A stretch of DNA of 61,152 bases from Actinomycetota bacterium (GTDB taxonomy: Bacteria; Actinomycetota; Actinomycetes; S36-B12; GCA-2699445), in NCBI GenBank assembly GCA_029978705.1, contig JAPOIY010000014.1:1-61152 (forward strand), in the 5' to 3' direction. The notes beneath the pieces were generated by a model that searched no databases, was not told where the DNA came from, and worked only from the letters and a program-made list of their open reading frames with translations. Position 1 is the stretch's first letter; every line of letters begins with the position of its first letter. Made by a program: the position numbers and the translations under genes. Positions 9,409 to 17,587 of the stretch are shown piece by piece.

Positions 9409-9460
9409 CTCACGCTGAGGTCTCACACTGAGGTCTCACGCTCAGGGCTCACGCTGAGGC
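9409..9460. repeat. Four tandem 13-bp repeats between qcrB and the ldt gene
   Basis: Four consecutive units: CTCACGCTGAGGT, CTCACACTGAGGT, CTCACGCTCAGGG, CTCACGCTGAGGC. Consensus CTCACGCTGAGGN with one or two changes per copy. They sit between two convergent genes and downstream of the qcrB hairpin, so a promoter role is unlikely. Possible roles are protein binding, RNA 3'-end structure, or slipped-strand expansion. Confidence 0.85.
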
Positions 9461-9480
9461 CAGGCCCCGCGTGGGGAAGG

Positions 9481-10692
9481 TCAGCCCGGGAGGGCGGACC
9501 CCTTCTCCCACTCGGTGTAGGGGACGTTCCACTGGGTCCAGCCGTTGGCGTCGTTGCCGTCGTGGGAGACCGGGGTGTTCTTGACCTCCACCACGTCACC
9601 GACATGCACGGTGTCCATCAGCCAGGCGGCGTTGTCGGGGCTCACGTTGATGCAGCCGTGGCTGACGTTCGCGTACCCCTGGGAGCCCATCGACCAGGGG
9701 GCCGAGTGGATGTACTCGCCGGACCAGGTGATCCGCATGGCGTTGTACACCTCGAGCCGGTAGTAGTTCGGGTCGTCCTTGGAGACCCCCAGGCTCGCGG
9801 CGTCCATGACCACGTAGGGCTCCTTGGACATGATGACCTTGGTGCCCGAGCGGGTGTCGTAGCCGGGCCGGCCGGACGAGGTGGGAATGGTCCGGATGGT
9901 CTTGCCGTCCTTCTTCACCACCATCTGGTGCTTCTCCGAGTCCTGGATGAGGATCATCCGCGGCCCGGTCTTGAAGTCCTCCAGCTTGTTCGTCATGGCG
10001 TAGGTCTGGTTGCCCGCGTTGACGCCCTTGATCTCGGCGTCCAGCTCGACCTTGCTGTCGGCGGGCCAGTACGTCTTGGGGCGGTACGTGACCTGGGTGT
10101 CACTGTCCCAGTGCCACGACCCCTCGACGGGGGCGTCATCGACCGTGACCAGGAGCTTCTCCTCGATCGCGGCCCGATCCTTCACCGGTTGGCTGAAGGT
10201 CACGATGATCGGCATACCGACGCCGTAGGTGTCACCGTCGGTGAGATTGGTGGCCACGGTCAACTCGTTCTCGGGAACGAACGTCTTGAACGAGTCGCTG
10301 GTGGTCGTCTCCTTGCCGCGTAGATCGACGGCGTTGGCGGTGACGAGGTACTTGGTCCCGAAGTCGAGGTCCGACGTGTCGATCTTCCATCCGGCGCCGC
10401 CGTCGATGGGTTCGCCGTCGACCTTCTTCCCGTCCGCGGAGGTGACGGACACGTCGGTGATCCGGCCGTTCTCGACCGAGATGACCGGCGACTCGTCGAA
10501 CGTGACGTCCTTCTCCCCGAAGAGGGTCGACTGGATGACAGCCTGGGACTCCCCCCAGGGGGCGCTGACCATGGTCAGCGACGGGCCGCATCCGGCCGTC
10601 CCGAGCGCCACTGCCCCCAGGCCGACGCCGGCGGCGGTCCACCGGAAGGCGCGCGTGCGGGAGCGGGTGGTGATGGTCTGGTCGTCCGTCAC
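9481..10692 (-). CDS. L,D-transpeptidase lipoprotein with Ig-like domains
   Basis: 403 aa from the GTG at 10692, preceded by GGAGGGG 9 nt upstream. An arginine-rich N-terminus, hydrophobic segment and lipobox-like GTAGC predict a lipoprotein. About 210 residues of Ig-like domains follow, then a YkuD catalytic domain with the HGCINVS motif (345-351, nucleophile C347). These enzymes make 3-3 cross-links in peptidoglycan (LdtMt family). It lies between the convergent qcr operon and the ctaCDF cluster. A CRP-type palindrome lies ~90 bp upstream. Confidence 0.94.
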   Translation of the reverse strand: MTDDQTITTRSRTRAFRWTAAGVGLGAVALGTAGCGPSLTMVSAPWGESQAVIQSTLFGEKDVTFDESPVISVENGRITDVSVTSADGKKVDGEPIDGGAGWKIDTSDLDFGTKYLVTANAVDLRGKETTTSDSFKTFVPENELTVATNLTDGDTYGVGMPIIVTFSQPVKDRAAIEEKLLVTVDDAPVEGSWHWDSDTQVTYRPKTYWPADSKVELDAEIKGVNAGNQTYAMTNKLEDFKTGPRMILIQDSEKHQMVVKKDGKTIRTIPTSSGRPGYDTRSGTKVIMSKEPYVVMDAASLGVSKDDPNYYRLEVYNAMRITWSGEYIHSAPWSMGSQGYANVSHGCINVSPDNAAWLMDTVHVGDVVEVKNTPVSHDGNDANGWTQWNVPYTEWEKGSALPG

Positions 10693-10780
10693 GTTCTCAT
10701 TCCCCTCCGAAGACAGAATCGCGGAGAGCATGGCCGGGATCGAGTTCCCGCAAACCTCAGAACCGCCCCGGAGGGCGGAT

Positions 10781-10796
10781 CGTGACGTCTGTCACC
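10781..10796. promoter_or_regulatory. CRP/GlxR-like palindromic site
   Basis: CGTGACGTCTGTCACC: GTGA-N6-TCAC, matching the CRP-type consensus TGTGA-N6-TCACA except at the two outermost bases. It sits ~90 bp upstream of the L,D-transpeptidase start and ~130 bp downstream of the ctaF stop. GlxR, a CRP homologue, is known to control ctaCF and qcr genes in corynebacteria. No regulator gene is in this window. Confidence 0.4.
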
Positions 10797-10882
10797 GCCT
10801 GTCGGCACCACGGGCCCCGCGGTGCCATCGGGTTCAACGATACGACGCGGGGGTGTCTTCCCCGGCGTACGTGCGCCGCGGG

Positions 10883-10904
10883 GAGGTCACGATTCCGTCA
10901 CCTC
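10883..10904 (-). terminator. Hairpin after ctaF
   Basis: Inverted repeat GAGGTCACG / CGTCACCTC with a 4-nt loop and one mismatch, 22 nt after the ctaF stop on the minus strand. It has no U-tract and may instead be an operator or mRNA 3'-end structure. Confidence 0.35.
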
Positions 10905-10926
10905 GTGGGACCGGGATCCCCCGGAT

Positions 10927-11322
10927 TCAGTGGGCGTGGTCCCCGTAGTAGTACTCGAAGAGCCAACCGCTGGCGGTGATCAGGATCAGGATGATCCCGA
11001 ACGCGAACATCCAGGCGGCGAAGATGAAGCCGAGCGAGGTCACGAACGCCGAGAAACCCACCGCCAACGGCCACCAGGAGTGCGGGCTGTAGAAGCCGTA
11101 GTCCGGGTCCGCCTCGTCGATGTTGGCGTCCCGGCGGTCCTCCGGGCGGGGATAGACCCGGCGGGCGGTGTAGAGCATGTAGTACCCGGCGATGAGCGCC
11201 AGGAGCGCCGTGAACAGCAGGAAGACGAACCCGATGAGGTCGGCGCTGAGCCAGAGGTAGATGAAGGCGATCAGGCCGAAGAAGATCGCCCCGGCCGCGA
11301 AGAGCCATCCCTCGATCTTCAC
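10927..11322 (-). CDS. ctaF: Cytochrome c oxidase subunit IV, actinobacterial type
   Basis: 131 aa from the GTG that overlaps the ctaD stop (GTGA). Four predicted transmembrane helices in two pairs, separated by a loop with the conserved stretch [16 protein letters not shown]. It starts [15 protein letters not shown] and ends YYYGDHAH. This small subunit is specific to actinobacterial aa3 oxidases and is needed for oxidase assembly in corynebacteria. It is the last gene of ctaC-ctaD-ctaF, all joined by 4-bp overlaps. Confidence 0.94.
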   Translation of the reverse strand: MKIEGWLFAAGAIFFGLIAFIYLWLSADLIGFVFLLFTALLALIAGYYMLYTARRVYPRPEDRRDANIDEADPDYGFYSPHSWWPLAVGFSAFVTSLGFIFAAWMFAFGIILILITASGWLFEYYYGDHAH

Positions 11323-13076
11323 TGCGTGTCTCCTTCGGTCGATGCGGGCGCTCCTGCGGCCACCCCCGCGGTCTGCTTCGCGGTCGGTAGGGCGTTGAGA
11401 GCGTGGTCCGGGTGGTGCAGGTCGAACGCGGGCCGCTCGGACCGGATGGGCGGGATGGACGTGAAGTTGTGCCGGGGCGGGGGGCACGAGGTCGCCCACT
11501 CCAGCGAGGAGCCGTATCCCCACGGGTCGTCACAGCCCACCATGGGGGCTTTGCGCCACGTCCAGAGCACGTTGTAGATGAACAACACGGTGGAGATGGC
11601 GACGATGCCGGAGCCGACGGTCGAGATGTGGTTCAGCAGCCCGAAGTCGTCGGACGGCAGGTAGTCGCCGTAGCGCCGCGGCATCCCCTGCACGCCCAAC
11701 CAGTGCTGGCACAGGAAGGTCACCTGGAACCCGATGAACAGGAACCAGAACTGCCACTTCCCGATGGTCTCGTTGAGCATGCGGCCGGTCCACTTGGGCC
11801 ACCAGAAGTAGTAGGCGGCGAACATGAGGAACACGACGGTGCCGAAGACCGTGTAGTGGAAGTGGGCCACCACGAAGTAGGAGTCGGACACGTGGAAGTC
11901 CAGCGGGGGGGAGGCCAGGATGATCCCGGTCAGGCCGCCGAAGAGGAACGTCGCCATGAAGCCCAGGACGAACAGCATGGGCGCGTCGAATGAGATCGAG
12001 CCCCGCCACATCGTGCCGATCCAGTTGAAGAACTTCACCCCCGTCGGGACGGCGATCAGCATCGTCATGAGCGCGAAGAAGGGCAGGTACACCGACCCGG
12101 TCACGTACATGTGGTGCGCCCAGACGGCCACGGACAGGCCGGCGATCGCGATGGTGGCGAACACCAGGCCCTTGTAGCCGAAGACCGGCTTGCGGCAGAA
12201 CACGGGGATGATCTCGCTGGCCACCCCGAAGAAGGGCAGAGCGAGGATGTAGACCTCGGGGTGCCCGAAGAACCAGAAGAGGTGTTGCCACAGGATGGCG
12301 CCGCCGTTCTCGGGGGCGAACACGACGGTTCCGAACTTGCGGTCGACTTCGAGGACGATGAGGGACGCCGCCAGGATCGGGAACGCCATCAGCACCAGCA
12401 CGCTGGTGATGAAGATGGTCCACGAGAAGACCGGCATCCGGAACATCGTCATGCCGGGGGCCCGCATGCAGAAGATGGTGGTGATGAAGTTGACCGCACC
12501 GAGGATCGTGCCGAGGCCACCGGCGGCCAGGCCCAGCAGCCACATGTCGGCGCCCACCGTCGGGGAGTAGACGGCGTTGGACAGGGGGGTGTAGGCCGTC
12601 CAGCCACCCGCGAACGCCCCCTCCGGGGAGATGAGGCTCAGGGACGCGGTGAGGCCGCCGAAGAAGAACAGCCAGAACCCCAGCATGTTCAGCCGGGGGA
12701 AGGCCACGTCGGGGGCACCGATCTGCAGCGGCATGATCGCGTTGCCGAGGCCAACGAACAGTGGCGTCGCGAACAGGAAGAGCATGATCGTGCCGTGCAT
12801 GGTGAACAGCTGGTTGTACTGCTCCAGGCTCACGAACTGCATGCCCGGCGAGACCAGCTCCGCGCGGATGATCAGGGCCATCAGCCCGGCGATCAGGAAG
12901 TACGCGAACGACAGCATCAGGTACATGTAGCCGATCACCTTGTGATCGGTGCTGGACAGCCAGCGCACCACGGTGCGCCCCATCCGGGGGTCGTTCTTGG
13001 GCTCCCACGGCTGGGAGATGTCGCGCGGCGGGGTGAGGTCCTGGGCGTCCTGGGGGGGCTCGGCGAGGATGGTCAT
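11319..13076 (-). CDS. ctaD: Cytochrome c oxidase subunit I
   Basis: 585 aa. Start is the ATG overlapping the ctaC stop by 4 bp. Twelve-helix haem-copper oxidase core with the low-spin haem ligand region (MHGTIMLF), the CuB/Tyr helix ([10 protein letters not shown]), HHMYVTG and the haem a3/a histidines in [11 protein letters not shown]. It reduces O2 to water and pumps protons. Tight coupling to ctaC and ctaF suggests stoichiometric expression; in mycobacteria ctaD lies elsewhere, so this linkage differs from M. tuberculosis. Confidence 0.98.
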   Translation of the reverse strand: MTILAEPPQDAQDLTPPRDISQPWEPKNDPRMGRTVVRWLSSTDHKVIGYMYLMLSFAYFLIAGLMALIIRAELVSPGMQFVSLEQYNQLFTMHGTIMLFLFATPLFVGLGNAIMPLQIGAPDVAFPRLNMLGFWLFFFGGLTASLSLISPEGAFAGGWTAYTPLSNAVYSPTVGADMWLLGLAAGGLGTILGAVNFITTIFCMRAPGMTMFRMPVFSWTIFITSVLVLMAFPILAASLIVLEVDRKFGTVVFAPENGGAILWQHLFWFFGHPEVYILALPFFGVASEIIPVFCRKPVFGYKGLVFATIAIAGLSVAVWAHHMYVTGSVYLPFFALMTMLIAVPTGVKFFNWIGTMWRGSISFDAPMLFVLGFMATFLFGGLTGIILASPPLDFHVSDSYFVVAHFHYTVFGTVVFLMFAAYYFWWPKWTGRMLNETIGKWQFWFLFIGFQVTFLCQHWLGVQGMPRRYGDYLPSDDFGLLNHISTVGSGIVAISTVLFIYNVLWTWRKAPMVGCDDPWGYGSSLEWATSCPPPRHNFTSIPPIRSERPAFDLHHPDHALNALPTAKQTAGVAAGAPASTEGDTQ

Positions 13077-13906
13077 GTCGTTCTGAAACCCTCCGGTCCG
13101 GGGACACCCGACTGGTTCACGCGTCCCGTCTCCAACTGGCCGGTGAAGCCGGCCTTGCGCAGTTCCTCCATGTGAGCGTCGTATTCCGCACGGGGAACGA
13201 CCTTCACGTTGAACAACATGTGCGAATGATCGACGCCACACAACTCGGCGCACTTGCCGGCGAACTCACCGGTCTGCGTCGGCGTGATCTCGAACTGGTT
13301 CAACTTGCCCGGGATGACGTCCATCTTGAACAGCCACTGGGGCACCCAGAACGAGTGGATGACGTCGGGGGACGTGAGCTCGAAGCGCACCTTCTCGTCG
13401 ACGGGGACCCACAGGGTGGGGAATTCGTCGGGGGTGCCGATGTCGTAGACGTCCTCGTCGACGTAGTTGAACGCCCAACTCCAGCGGAACCCGACCACGT
13501 TCACCGTGTGGGTGTTGTCCTCCTCGATCGACAGGACGGTCGCCTGGTCCCGCGCGGTGAACCAGAACAGTCCGAAGATCATGATGAGGGGGGCGATCGT
13601 GTAGAGCACCTCGATGGGCAGGTTGTAGGCCGTCTGCTCCGGCATGTCGGGGCGGCGGCGCCGCGAGTAGGCGATGATCGCGAAGATCATCAGACCCCAG
13701 ACCAGGATGCCCACGGGCCATGCCGCGATCCAGGCGCCGTCCCAGAGGGACTTGATGATCTCGCCCTCCTGGCTGGCGGGCTCCGGCATGTCGAAGAAGA
13801 ACACTTCGTTCGCCGTGCAGCCGCTCGTGGCCACCGCCACGACTCCGGCAACGCCGAGCAGTCCCCAGCGCCTCCGGCGCCGGCTCGCTCCTGCGAGAAC
13901 TGACAC
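13073..13906 (-). CDS. ctaC: Cytochrome c oxidase subunit II
   Basis: 277 aa from the GTG at 13906, which has GGAAGGG 9 nt upstream; starts at 13960 (GTG) or 13963 (TTG) are possible but lack a ribosome site. An Arg-rich signal ends in lipobox ATSGC (C30), so the mature protein is a lipoprotein. Two transmembrane helices are followed by a cupredoxin domain with the CuA centre [12 protein letters not shown]. It receives electrons from the QcrC dihaem domain. The C-terminal tail ([13 protein letters not shown]) is variable. Confidence 0.95.
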   Translation of the reverse strand: MSVLAGASRRRRRWGLLGVAGVVAVATSGCTANEVFFFDMPEPASQEGEIIKSLWDGAWIAAWPVGILVWGLMIFAIIAYSRRRRPDMPEQTAYNLPIEVLYTIAPLIMIFGLFWFTARDQATVLSIEEDNTHTVNVVGFRWSWAFNYVDEDVYDIGTPDEFPTLWVPVDEKVRFELTSPDVIHSFWVPQWLFKMDVIPGKLNQFEITPTQTGEFAGKCAELCGVDHSHMLFNVKVVPRAEYDAHMEELRKAGFTGQLETGRVNQSGVPGPEGFRTT

Positions 13907-14021
13907 TGCATCAGCCCTTCCGCTAGGGCCCGTCCCGGGCAGCCGCGTCGGTCGCGGCACCAAACCACTTCAGGGCGAGACTAGCGCAGCCGCGGCCACC
14001 GTGGCGGGGAGGGGCGGGGGG

Positions 14022-14027
14022 TACTTT
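14022..14027 (+). promoter_or_regulatory. -10 element of the cysteine desulfurase-like gene
   Basis: TACTTT exactly 6 nt before the ATG at 14034; leaderless arrangement. The 127-bp space to divergent ctaC also carries the ctaC promoter. Confidence 0.55.
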
Positions 14028-14033
14028 CCTCAC

Positions 14034-15170
14034 ATGGCGCAACCCTCCCCCGCCGGTGGCGGGCCGAGTGCGGGATTCGACTCGGCGAGCGGGATGCCGC
14101 CGTCGCCCACCACGCTCGCGGCCCTGTCCGGGGCGTGGCCGGCGGCATGGGCCGACCCGGGCCGCCGCTACCCCGCCGGCCGCGAGGCCCGCCATGTCCT
14201 GGACACCGCCCGCGCCGCCGTGGCGCGGGCGTGGGGCGCCGATCCGGGAACCGTTCTGTTCGCCCCCGACCGGGCCACCGCCGTCTGGTGGGCGCTGACG
14301 GGCCACCGCGGGACGGCGCCGCGGCTGGTGGTCGGCGCCACCTCGGCTGCCGACGTGCTGCGCACCGCAGACGTCCTGGCCGGGTGGGGGGCGCCCACGA
14401 CGGTCGTCCCGGTGGACCCGGACGGCCGGCTGGTGGAGGCCGACCTGGTCGCGGCCCTCGCCGCCGCCGGCCCCGCCACGGTCGTGGTCGAACAGGCCAA
14501 CCTCGAGATCGGGACGGTGGCCGACCTCGCCCGGATCCGCGCGCTCAGTGCGGGGCACACCCTGGTCGTCGACCAGCAGGCGGTGGCGGGCCGGGAGCCG
14601 CTGCGGCCCGAGTGGGATGTCGCGTTCGCGGACGCCCGGATGTGGGGCGGCCCCCCCGGCGTGACCGTGGTGGCCGTGCGCGATCCGGCCCGCTTCGCCC
14701 CCGCGGCGGCCCCGACCGACGGCCACTGCGGGGTGGAGGCGACCTACCCGCCGGTGCCCCTGATCGCCGCCGCGGGCCTCGCGCTCGAGAACCCCGATCC
14801 CGGCTGGGCGGCCCTGGCGGAGGTGTCGGCCCACCTGCGGGCCACCGTATGCGCCCGCATCACCGACTGTGCGGTGGTGGGCGATCCCGGCCTGGGGTAT
14901 CTGACGATGTTCACCCTCCTGTACGTGGCGGCCGACGAGCTCGTCGACGCGCTGGGCCGCCGGGGCTGGGCGGTCGCCAGCGGGGCCTCGTGCACCTCCG
15001 ACACCCGCCGGCCCCACCACGTGCTGGTGGCCGTGGGCGCCGCTACCCACGGCAGTCTGCGGGTGTCGCTGGCGCCGGGGGCGACCCGGGCCGACGCGGA
15101 CCGTTTCTGCGACGACCTGGTCGCCGTGGTTGCGGCGGGCCGCGCCGCGGCGGGAGCGGGGGACCTGTGA
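14034..15170 (+). CDS. Cysteine desulfurase-like protein lacking the PLP lysine
   Basis: 378 aa, class-V aminotransferase (NifS/IscS) fold. Conserved features include the cofactor-side stretch LVVDQQAVAGREP and the mobile-loop cysteine C320 in SGASCTSDTRRP. The expected Schiff-base lysine motif (family SAHKWGGP) reads DARMWGGPPG here: the codon at 14640-14642 is ATG, so residue 203 is Met. One base change separates ATG from AAG. It overlaps tusA by 4 bp; in many actinobacteria the two are one fused gene. Normally such a pair moves cysteine sulfur to TusA. Without the lysine, desulfurase activity is doubtful unless this is a sequencing error. Confidence 0.88.
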   Translation: MAQPSPAGGGPSAGFDSASGMPPSPTTLAALSGAWPAAWADPGRRYPAGREARHVLDTARAAVARAWGADPGTVLFAPDRATAVWWALTGHRGTAPRLVVGATSAADVLRTADVLAGWGAPTTVVPVDPDGRLVEADLVAALAAAGPATVVVEQANLEIGTVADLARIRALSAGHTLVVDQQAVAGREPLRPEWDVAFADARMWGGPPGVTVVAVRDPARFAPAAAPTDGHCGVEATYPPVPLIAAAGLALENPDPGWAALAEVSAHLRATVCARITDCAVVGDPGLGYLTMFTLLYVAADELVDALGRRGWAVASGASCTSDTRRPHHVLVAVGAATHGSLRVSLAPGATRADADRFCDDLVAVVAAGRAAAGAGDL

Positions 15171-15394
15171 CCGAGCCGGACCTGGTGGTGGATGCCCGGG
15201 GGCTGCGGTGCCCGCAACCGGTCCTGCTGCTGGCCCGGGCCGCCAAGGACCGGCCGGGGGTCCTCGTCGAGGTGTGCGCCGACGACCCGGCGGCAGCCAC
15301 CGACATCCCGGCCTGGTGCCGGATGCGGGGCGCCGAGCTGCTGGTGGCCGACGAGACGGAGGGCCGGTGGCTGGTGCGGGCCCCGGGCGGGTGA
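15167..15394 (+). CDS. tusA: TusA-family sulfur carrier protein
   Basis: 75 aa; the GTG overlaps the desulfurase stop (GTGA). The family signature is present: LVVDARGLRCPQPVLLLARA, with the persulfide-carrying cysteine of the CPxP motif at residue 14. TusA proteins accept sulfur from a desulfurase and pass it to tRNA thiolation, molybdenum cofactor or other pathways. Overlap with the preceding gene implies translational coupling. It is convergent with aat, 4 bp apart. Confidence 0.9.
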   Translation: MTEPDLVVDARGLRCPQPVLLLARAAKDRPGVLVEVCADDPAAATDIPAWCRMRGAELLVADETEGRWLVRAPGG

Positions 15395-15398
15395 ACGG

Positions 15399-16046
15399 TC
15401 AGCCGGGCCAGGCGGGCGGGAGGGACAGCGCGAGGGGCAACAGGTCCAGGTAGGCCGTACGCGGCACCGCCACCGCGCCGAGGCTGCCCAGGTGCGGCGT
15501 CCACCACTGCACGTCCAGCAGCCGGCCGGCCCCACCGGCGGCACGGAGGATCTCGACGAGGGCGACGAGGGCCACCTTCGAGGCGTCGGTCTCGTGGTGG
15601 AACATCGTCTCACCGCAGAACAGTCCGCCCTGTTCGATCCCGACCAGTCCCCCGGCCAGGCGCTGCCCGGACCAGACCTCGACGGAGTGGGCGCAGCCGC
15701 GGGCGGCCAGCGCCCGGTACCCCCGCCGGTATTCGTCGTTGATCCAGCTGCCGGGGCGCGCCGGGTCGGCGCAGGCGGCGACCACGGCCTCGAAGGCCCG
15801 GTCGGTGGTCACTGTGAAGCGCCGTCGCGAACGGCGCAGGCTGCGGCTGACCTGCAGCCCGGCGAGGGGAAGGATGCCGCGGGGGTCCGGGGAGTACCAG
15901 CCGTTGACCCCCGCAGCCAACTCCATGGCGAACAGGCCCCGGCGGTAGCCCGCCAGGGCCAGGTCGGGCGTCAGGGGGCCGGCGAGGGCCAACAGGTCCT
16001 GTCCCGGCGGGGCGCGCCAGGGATCGGGCAGTGCGTCACCGCGCAC
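15399..16046 (-). CDS. aat: Leucyl/phenylalanyl-tRNA-protein transferase
   Basis: 215 aa, GTG start. The family motifs are clear: GYRRGLFAM, WYSPDPRGILPL, SWINDEYRRGYRAL, HSVEVWSGQRLAGGLVG and GETMFHHETDASKVAL. The enzyme adds Leu or Phe from aminoacyl-tRNA to proteins with N-terminal Arg or Lys, marking them for ClpS/ClpAP degradation (N-degron pathway). The last gene before it on this strand is the PfkB kinase, 6 bp away. Aat is not universal in actinobacteria. Confidence 0.95.
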   Translation of the reverse strand: MRGDALPDPWRAPPGQDLLALAGPLTPDLALAGYRRGLFAMELAAGVNGWYSPDPRGILPLAGLQVSRSLRRSRRRFTVTTDRAFEAVVAACADPARPGSWINDEYRRGYRALAARGCAHSVEVWSGQRLAGGLVGIEQGGLFCGETMFHHETDASKVALVALVEILRAAGGAGRLLDVQWWTPHLGSLGAVAVPRTAYLDLLPLALSLPPAWPG

Positions 16047-16052
16047 GCCGGC

Positions 16053-17033
16053 TCATCCCCGGACGAGATGGGTGGCGACTTCCGCGCCCGCGGCCGCGCC
16101 GAACGCGCCGGCTACCCGCTCGGCGAACTCGGTGGGGGTGAACTCGTATTCCTGGGTGCCGACGGTCTCGATGACGTAGGCGGCCAGGGTCGCGCCGATC
16201 TGGGCGCACCTCTCGTAGCCGACCCCCCAGGCCATGCCCGCGACGAAGCCGGCCCGGAAGGCGTCCCCGACACCGGTGGGGTCGGCTTTGGCCTTCTCGG
16301 GCACGACTCCCACCTCGATGGCCGGCTCGCCGCGCTGCTCGACCAGGGCCCCGTTGGCTCCCAGCGTGGTCACCCGCAGCGGCACCCGCGCCATGATCTC
16401 GTCGGAGGTCAGGCCCGTGCGCTCATGGAGTAGGGCGGACTCGTACTCGTTGCTGAACAGCATCGCCGCCCCGTCCAGCAGGTGCATGATCTGGTCCGAC
16501 GTCATGGACGACAACTGCTGGGAGGGGTCGGCCGCGAAGGGGATCCCCCGGAACCGCGCCTCGTCCGCGTGGTTCGCCATGGCGACGGGGTCGTTGGGGC
16601 TGACCAGGAGCAGGCCGACGTCGCCGAGGCGTTCGGCGACGGGCCCCAGCTCGATCAGCCGCGCGTCCTGCATGGCCCCGGCGTAGAAGGTGGCGATCTG
16701 GTTGCCGGCGACGTCGGTCGTACACACGAAGCGGGCGGTCTGGTGGACGTCGGACAGGTGCACGGACGCGGTGTCGACGCCGTGCCGGTCCAGCCACGAG
16801 CGGTAGTCCTCGAAGTCCTCCCCGACCGCGCCCACGAGGGCGGGGGCCAGCCCGAGGCGACCGAGGCCGAAGGCGATGTTGGCCGCCGACCCACCCCGAC
16901 GCACCTGCAGGTCGGTCGCGAGGAAGGACAGGGACACCGACTCCAACTGCTCCTTCATCAACGAGTCGGCGAACCGACCCGGGAAGGTCATGAGGTGGTC
17001 GGTGGCGATGGATCCGGTGACGACGACGCGCAT
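16053..17033 (-). CDS. PfkB-family kinase (adenosine kinase AdoK/CbhK-like)
   Basis: 326 aa from the ATG at 17033. Ribokinase fold; PfkB signature near the C-terminus DPTGVGDAFRAGFVAG with the catalytic Asp in GVGD. The N-terminal RVVVTGSIATDHLMTFPGRF and GGSAANIAFGLGRLG bind the sugar. In M. tuberculosis the gene at this place (Rv2202c) is adenosine kinase AdoK, so adenosine to AMP is the best guess; other actinobacterial relatives are annotated only as carbohydrate kinases. It lies 49 bp downstream of the erpA-like gene. Confidence 0.88.
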   Translation of the reverse strand: MRVVVTGSIATDHLMTFPGRFADSLMKEQLESVSLSFLATDLQVRRGGSAANIAFGLGRLGLAPALVGAVGEDFEDYRSWLDRHGVDTASVHLSDVHQTARFVCTTDVAGNQIATFYAGAMQDARLIELGPVAERLGDVGLLLVSPNDPVAMANHADEARFRGIPFAADPSQQLSSMTSDQIMHLLDGAAMLFSNEYESALLHERTGLTSDEIMARVPLRVTTLGANGALVEQRGEPAIEVGVVPEKAKADPTGVGDAFRAGFVAGMAWGVGYERCAQIGATLAAYVIETVGTQEYEFTPTEFAERVAGAFGAAAGAEVATHLVRG

Positions 17034-17082
17034 GCGGGTATTGAACCAGCGCGCCGCAGCGTCGCCGGTCACCGACCCCCGG

Positions 17083-17445
17083 TCAGTGGAAGGAGTCGCC
17101 GCAGGCGCACGAGCCGGTGGCGTTGGGGTTGTCGATCGTGAAGCCCTGCTTCTCGATGGTGTCGACGAAGTCGATCACTGCCCCGCCCAGGTACGGCTGG
17201 CTCATCCGGTCGACGACGACGTTGACGCCGTTGAAGTCGATCTTCTCGTCGCCGTCGAGGGCGCGGTCGTCGAAGAACAGCTGGTAGCGCAGGCCGCTGC
17301 AGCCGCCGGGCTGCACGGCGATGCGCAGCGCCAGGTCGTCGCGGCCCTCGGCCTCGAGGAGCGCCTTCACCTTGTCGGACGCGGTGTCCGTCAGGTTCAC
17401 GGTGGTCGTCCCCTCCGGGGTGCCGGTGGAGCTGTCGGTGGTCAT
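17083..17445 (-). CDS. erpA: A-type iron-sulfur cluster insertion protein
   Basis: 120 aa, HesB/IscA family. The three cluster-ligand cysteines are present: C49 (GGCSGLRYQ), C113 and C115 (CACG). A-type carriers deliver Fe-S clusters to apo-enzymes. The divergent neighbour nadA encodes an Fe-S enzyme, a plausible client. The disordered N-terminus (STGTPEGTTT) is common in actinobacterial homologues. ErpA versus IscA cannot be settled from sequence alone, but position matches Rv2204c. Confidence 0.93.
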   Translation of the reverse strand: MTTDSSTGTPEGTTTVNLTDTASDKVKALLEAEGRDDLALRIAVQPGGCSGLRYQLFFDDRALDGDEKIDFNGVNVVVDRMSQPYLGGAVIDFVDTIEKQGFTIDNPNATGSCACGDSFH

Positions 17446-17575
17446 CGGTCCTCCTGTGCGGTCACGATCGCTCGTGCAGTTGCTTCAGCGTAGAACGCAT
17501 CGGCCCCGGGGACCATTCCCGGCTGCGCGCAGGGGTGGCGGGGCCCGTTGCCTGTCCCGGACGCGGTGGCGGTGC

Positions 17576-17581
17576 CAGAAT
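17576..17581 (+). promoter_or_regulatory. -10 element of nadA
   Basis: CAGAAT 6 nt before the nadA GTG; leaderless arrangement identical to that of ctaE. Confidence 0.5.
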
Positions 17582-17587
17582 GTGCCC

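Noticed and set aside
13907-13963. Longer N-terminus for CtaC starting at TTG 13963 or GTG 13960
   Set aside because: No ribosome site, and the shorter start at 13906 has GGAAGGG and gives a normal signal sequence with lipobox.
15167-15394. tusA as the C-terminal domain of the desulfurase split by a frameshift
   Set aside because: The GTGA overlap and a clean, full-length TusA N-terminus indicate two coupled genes; fusion exists in relatives but is not needed here.
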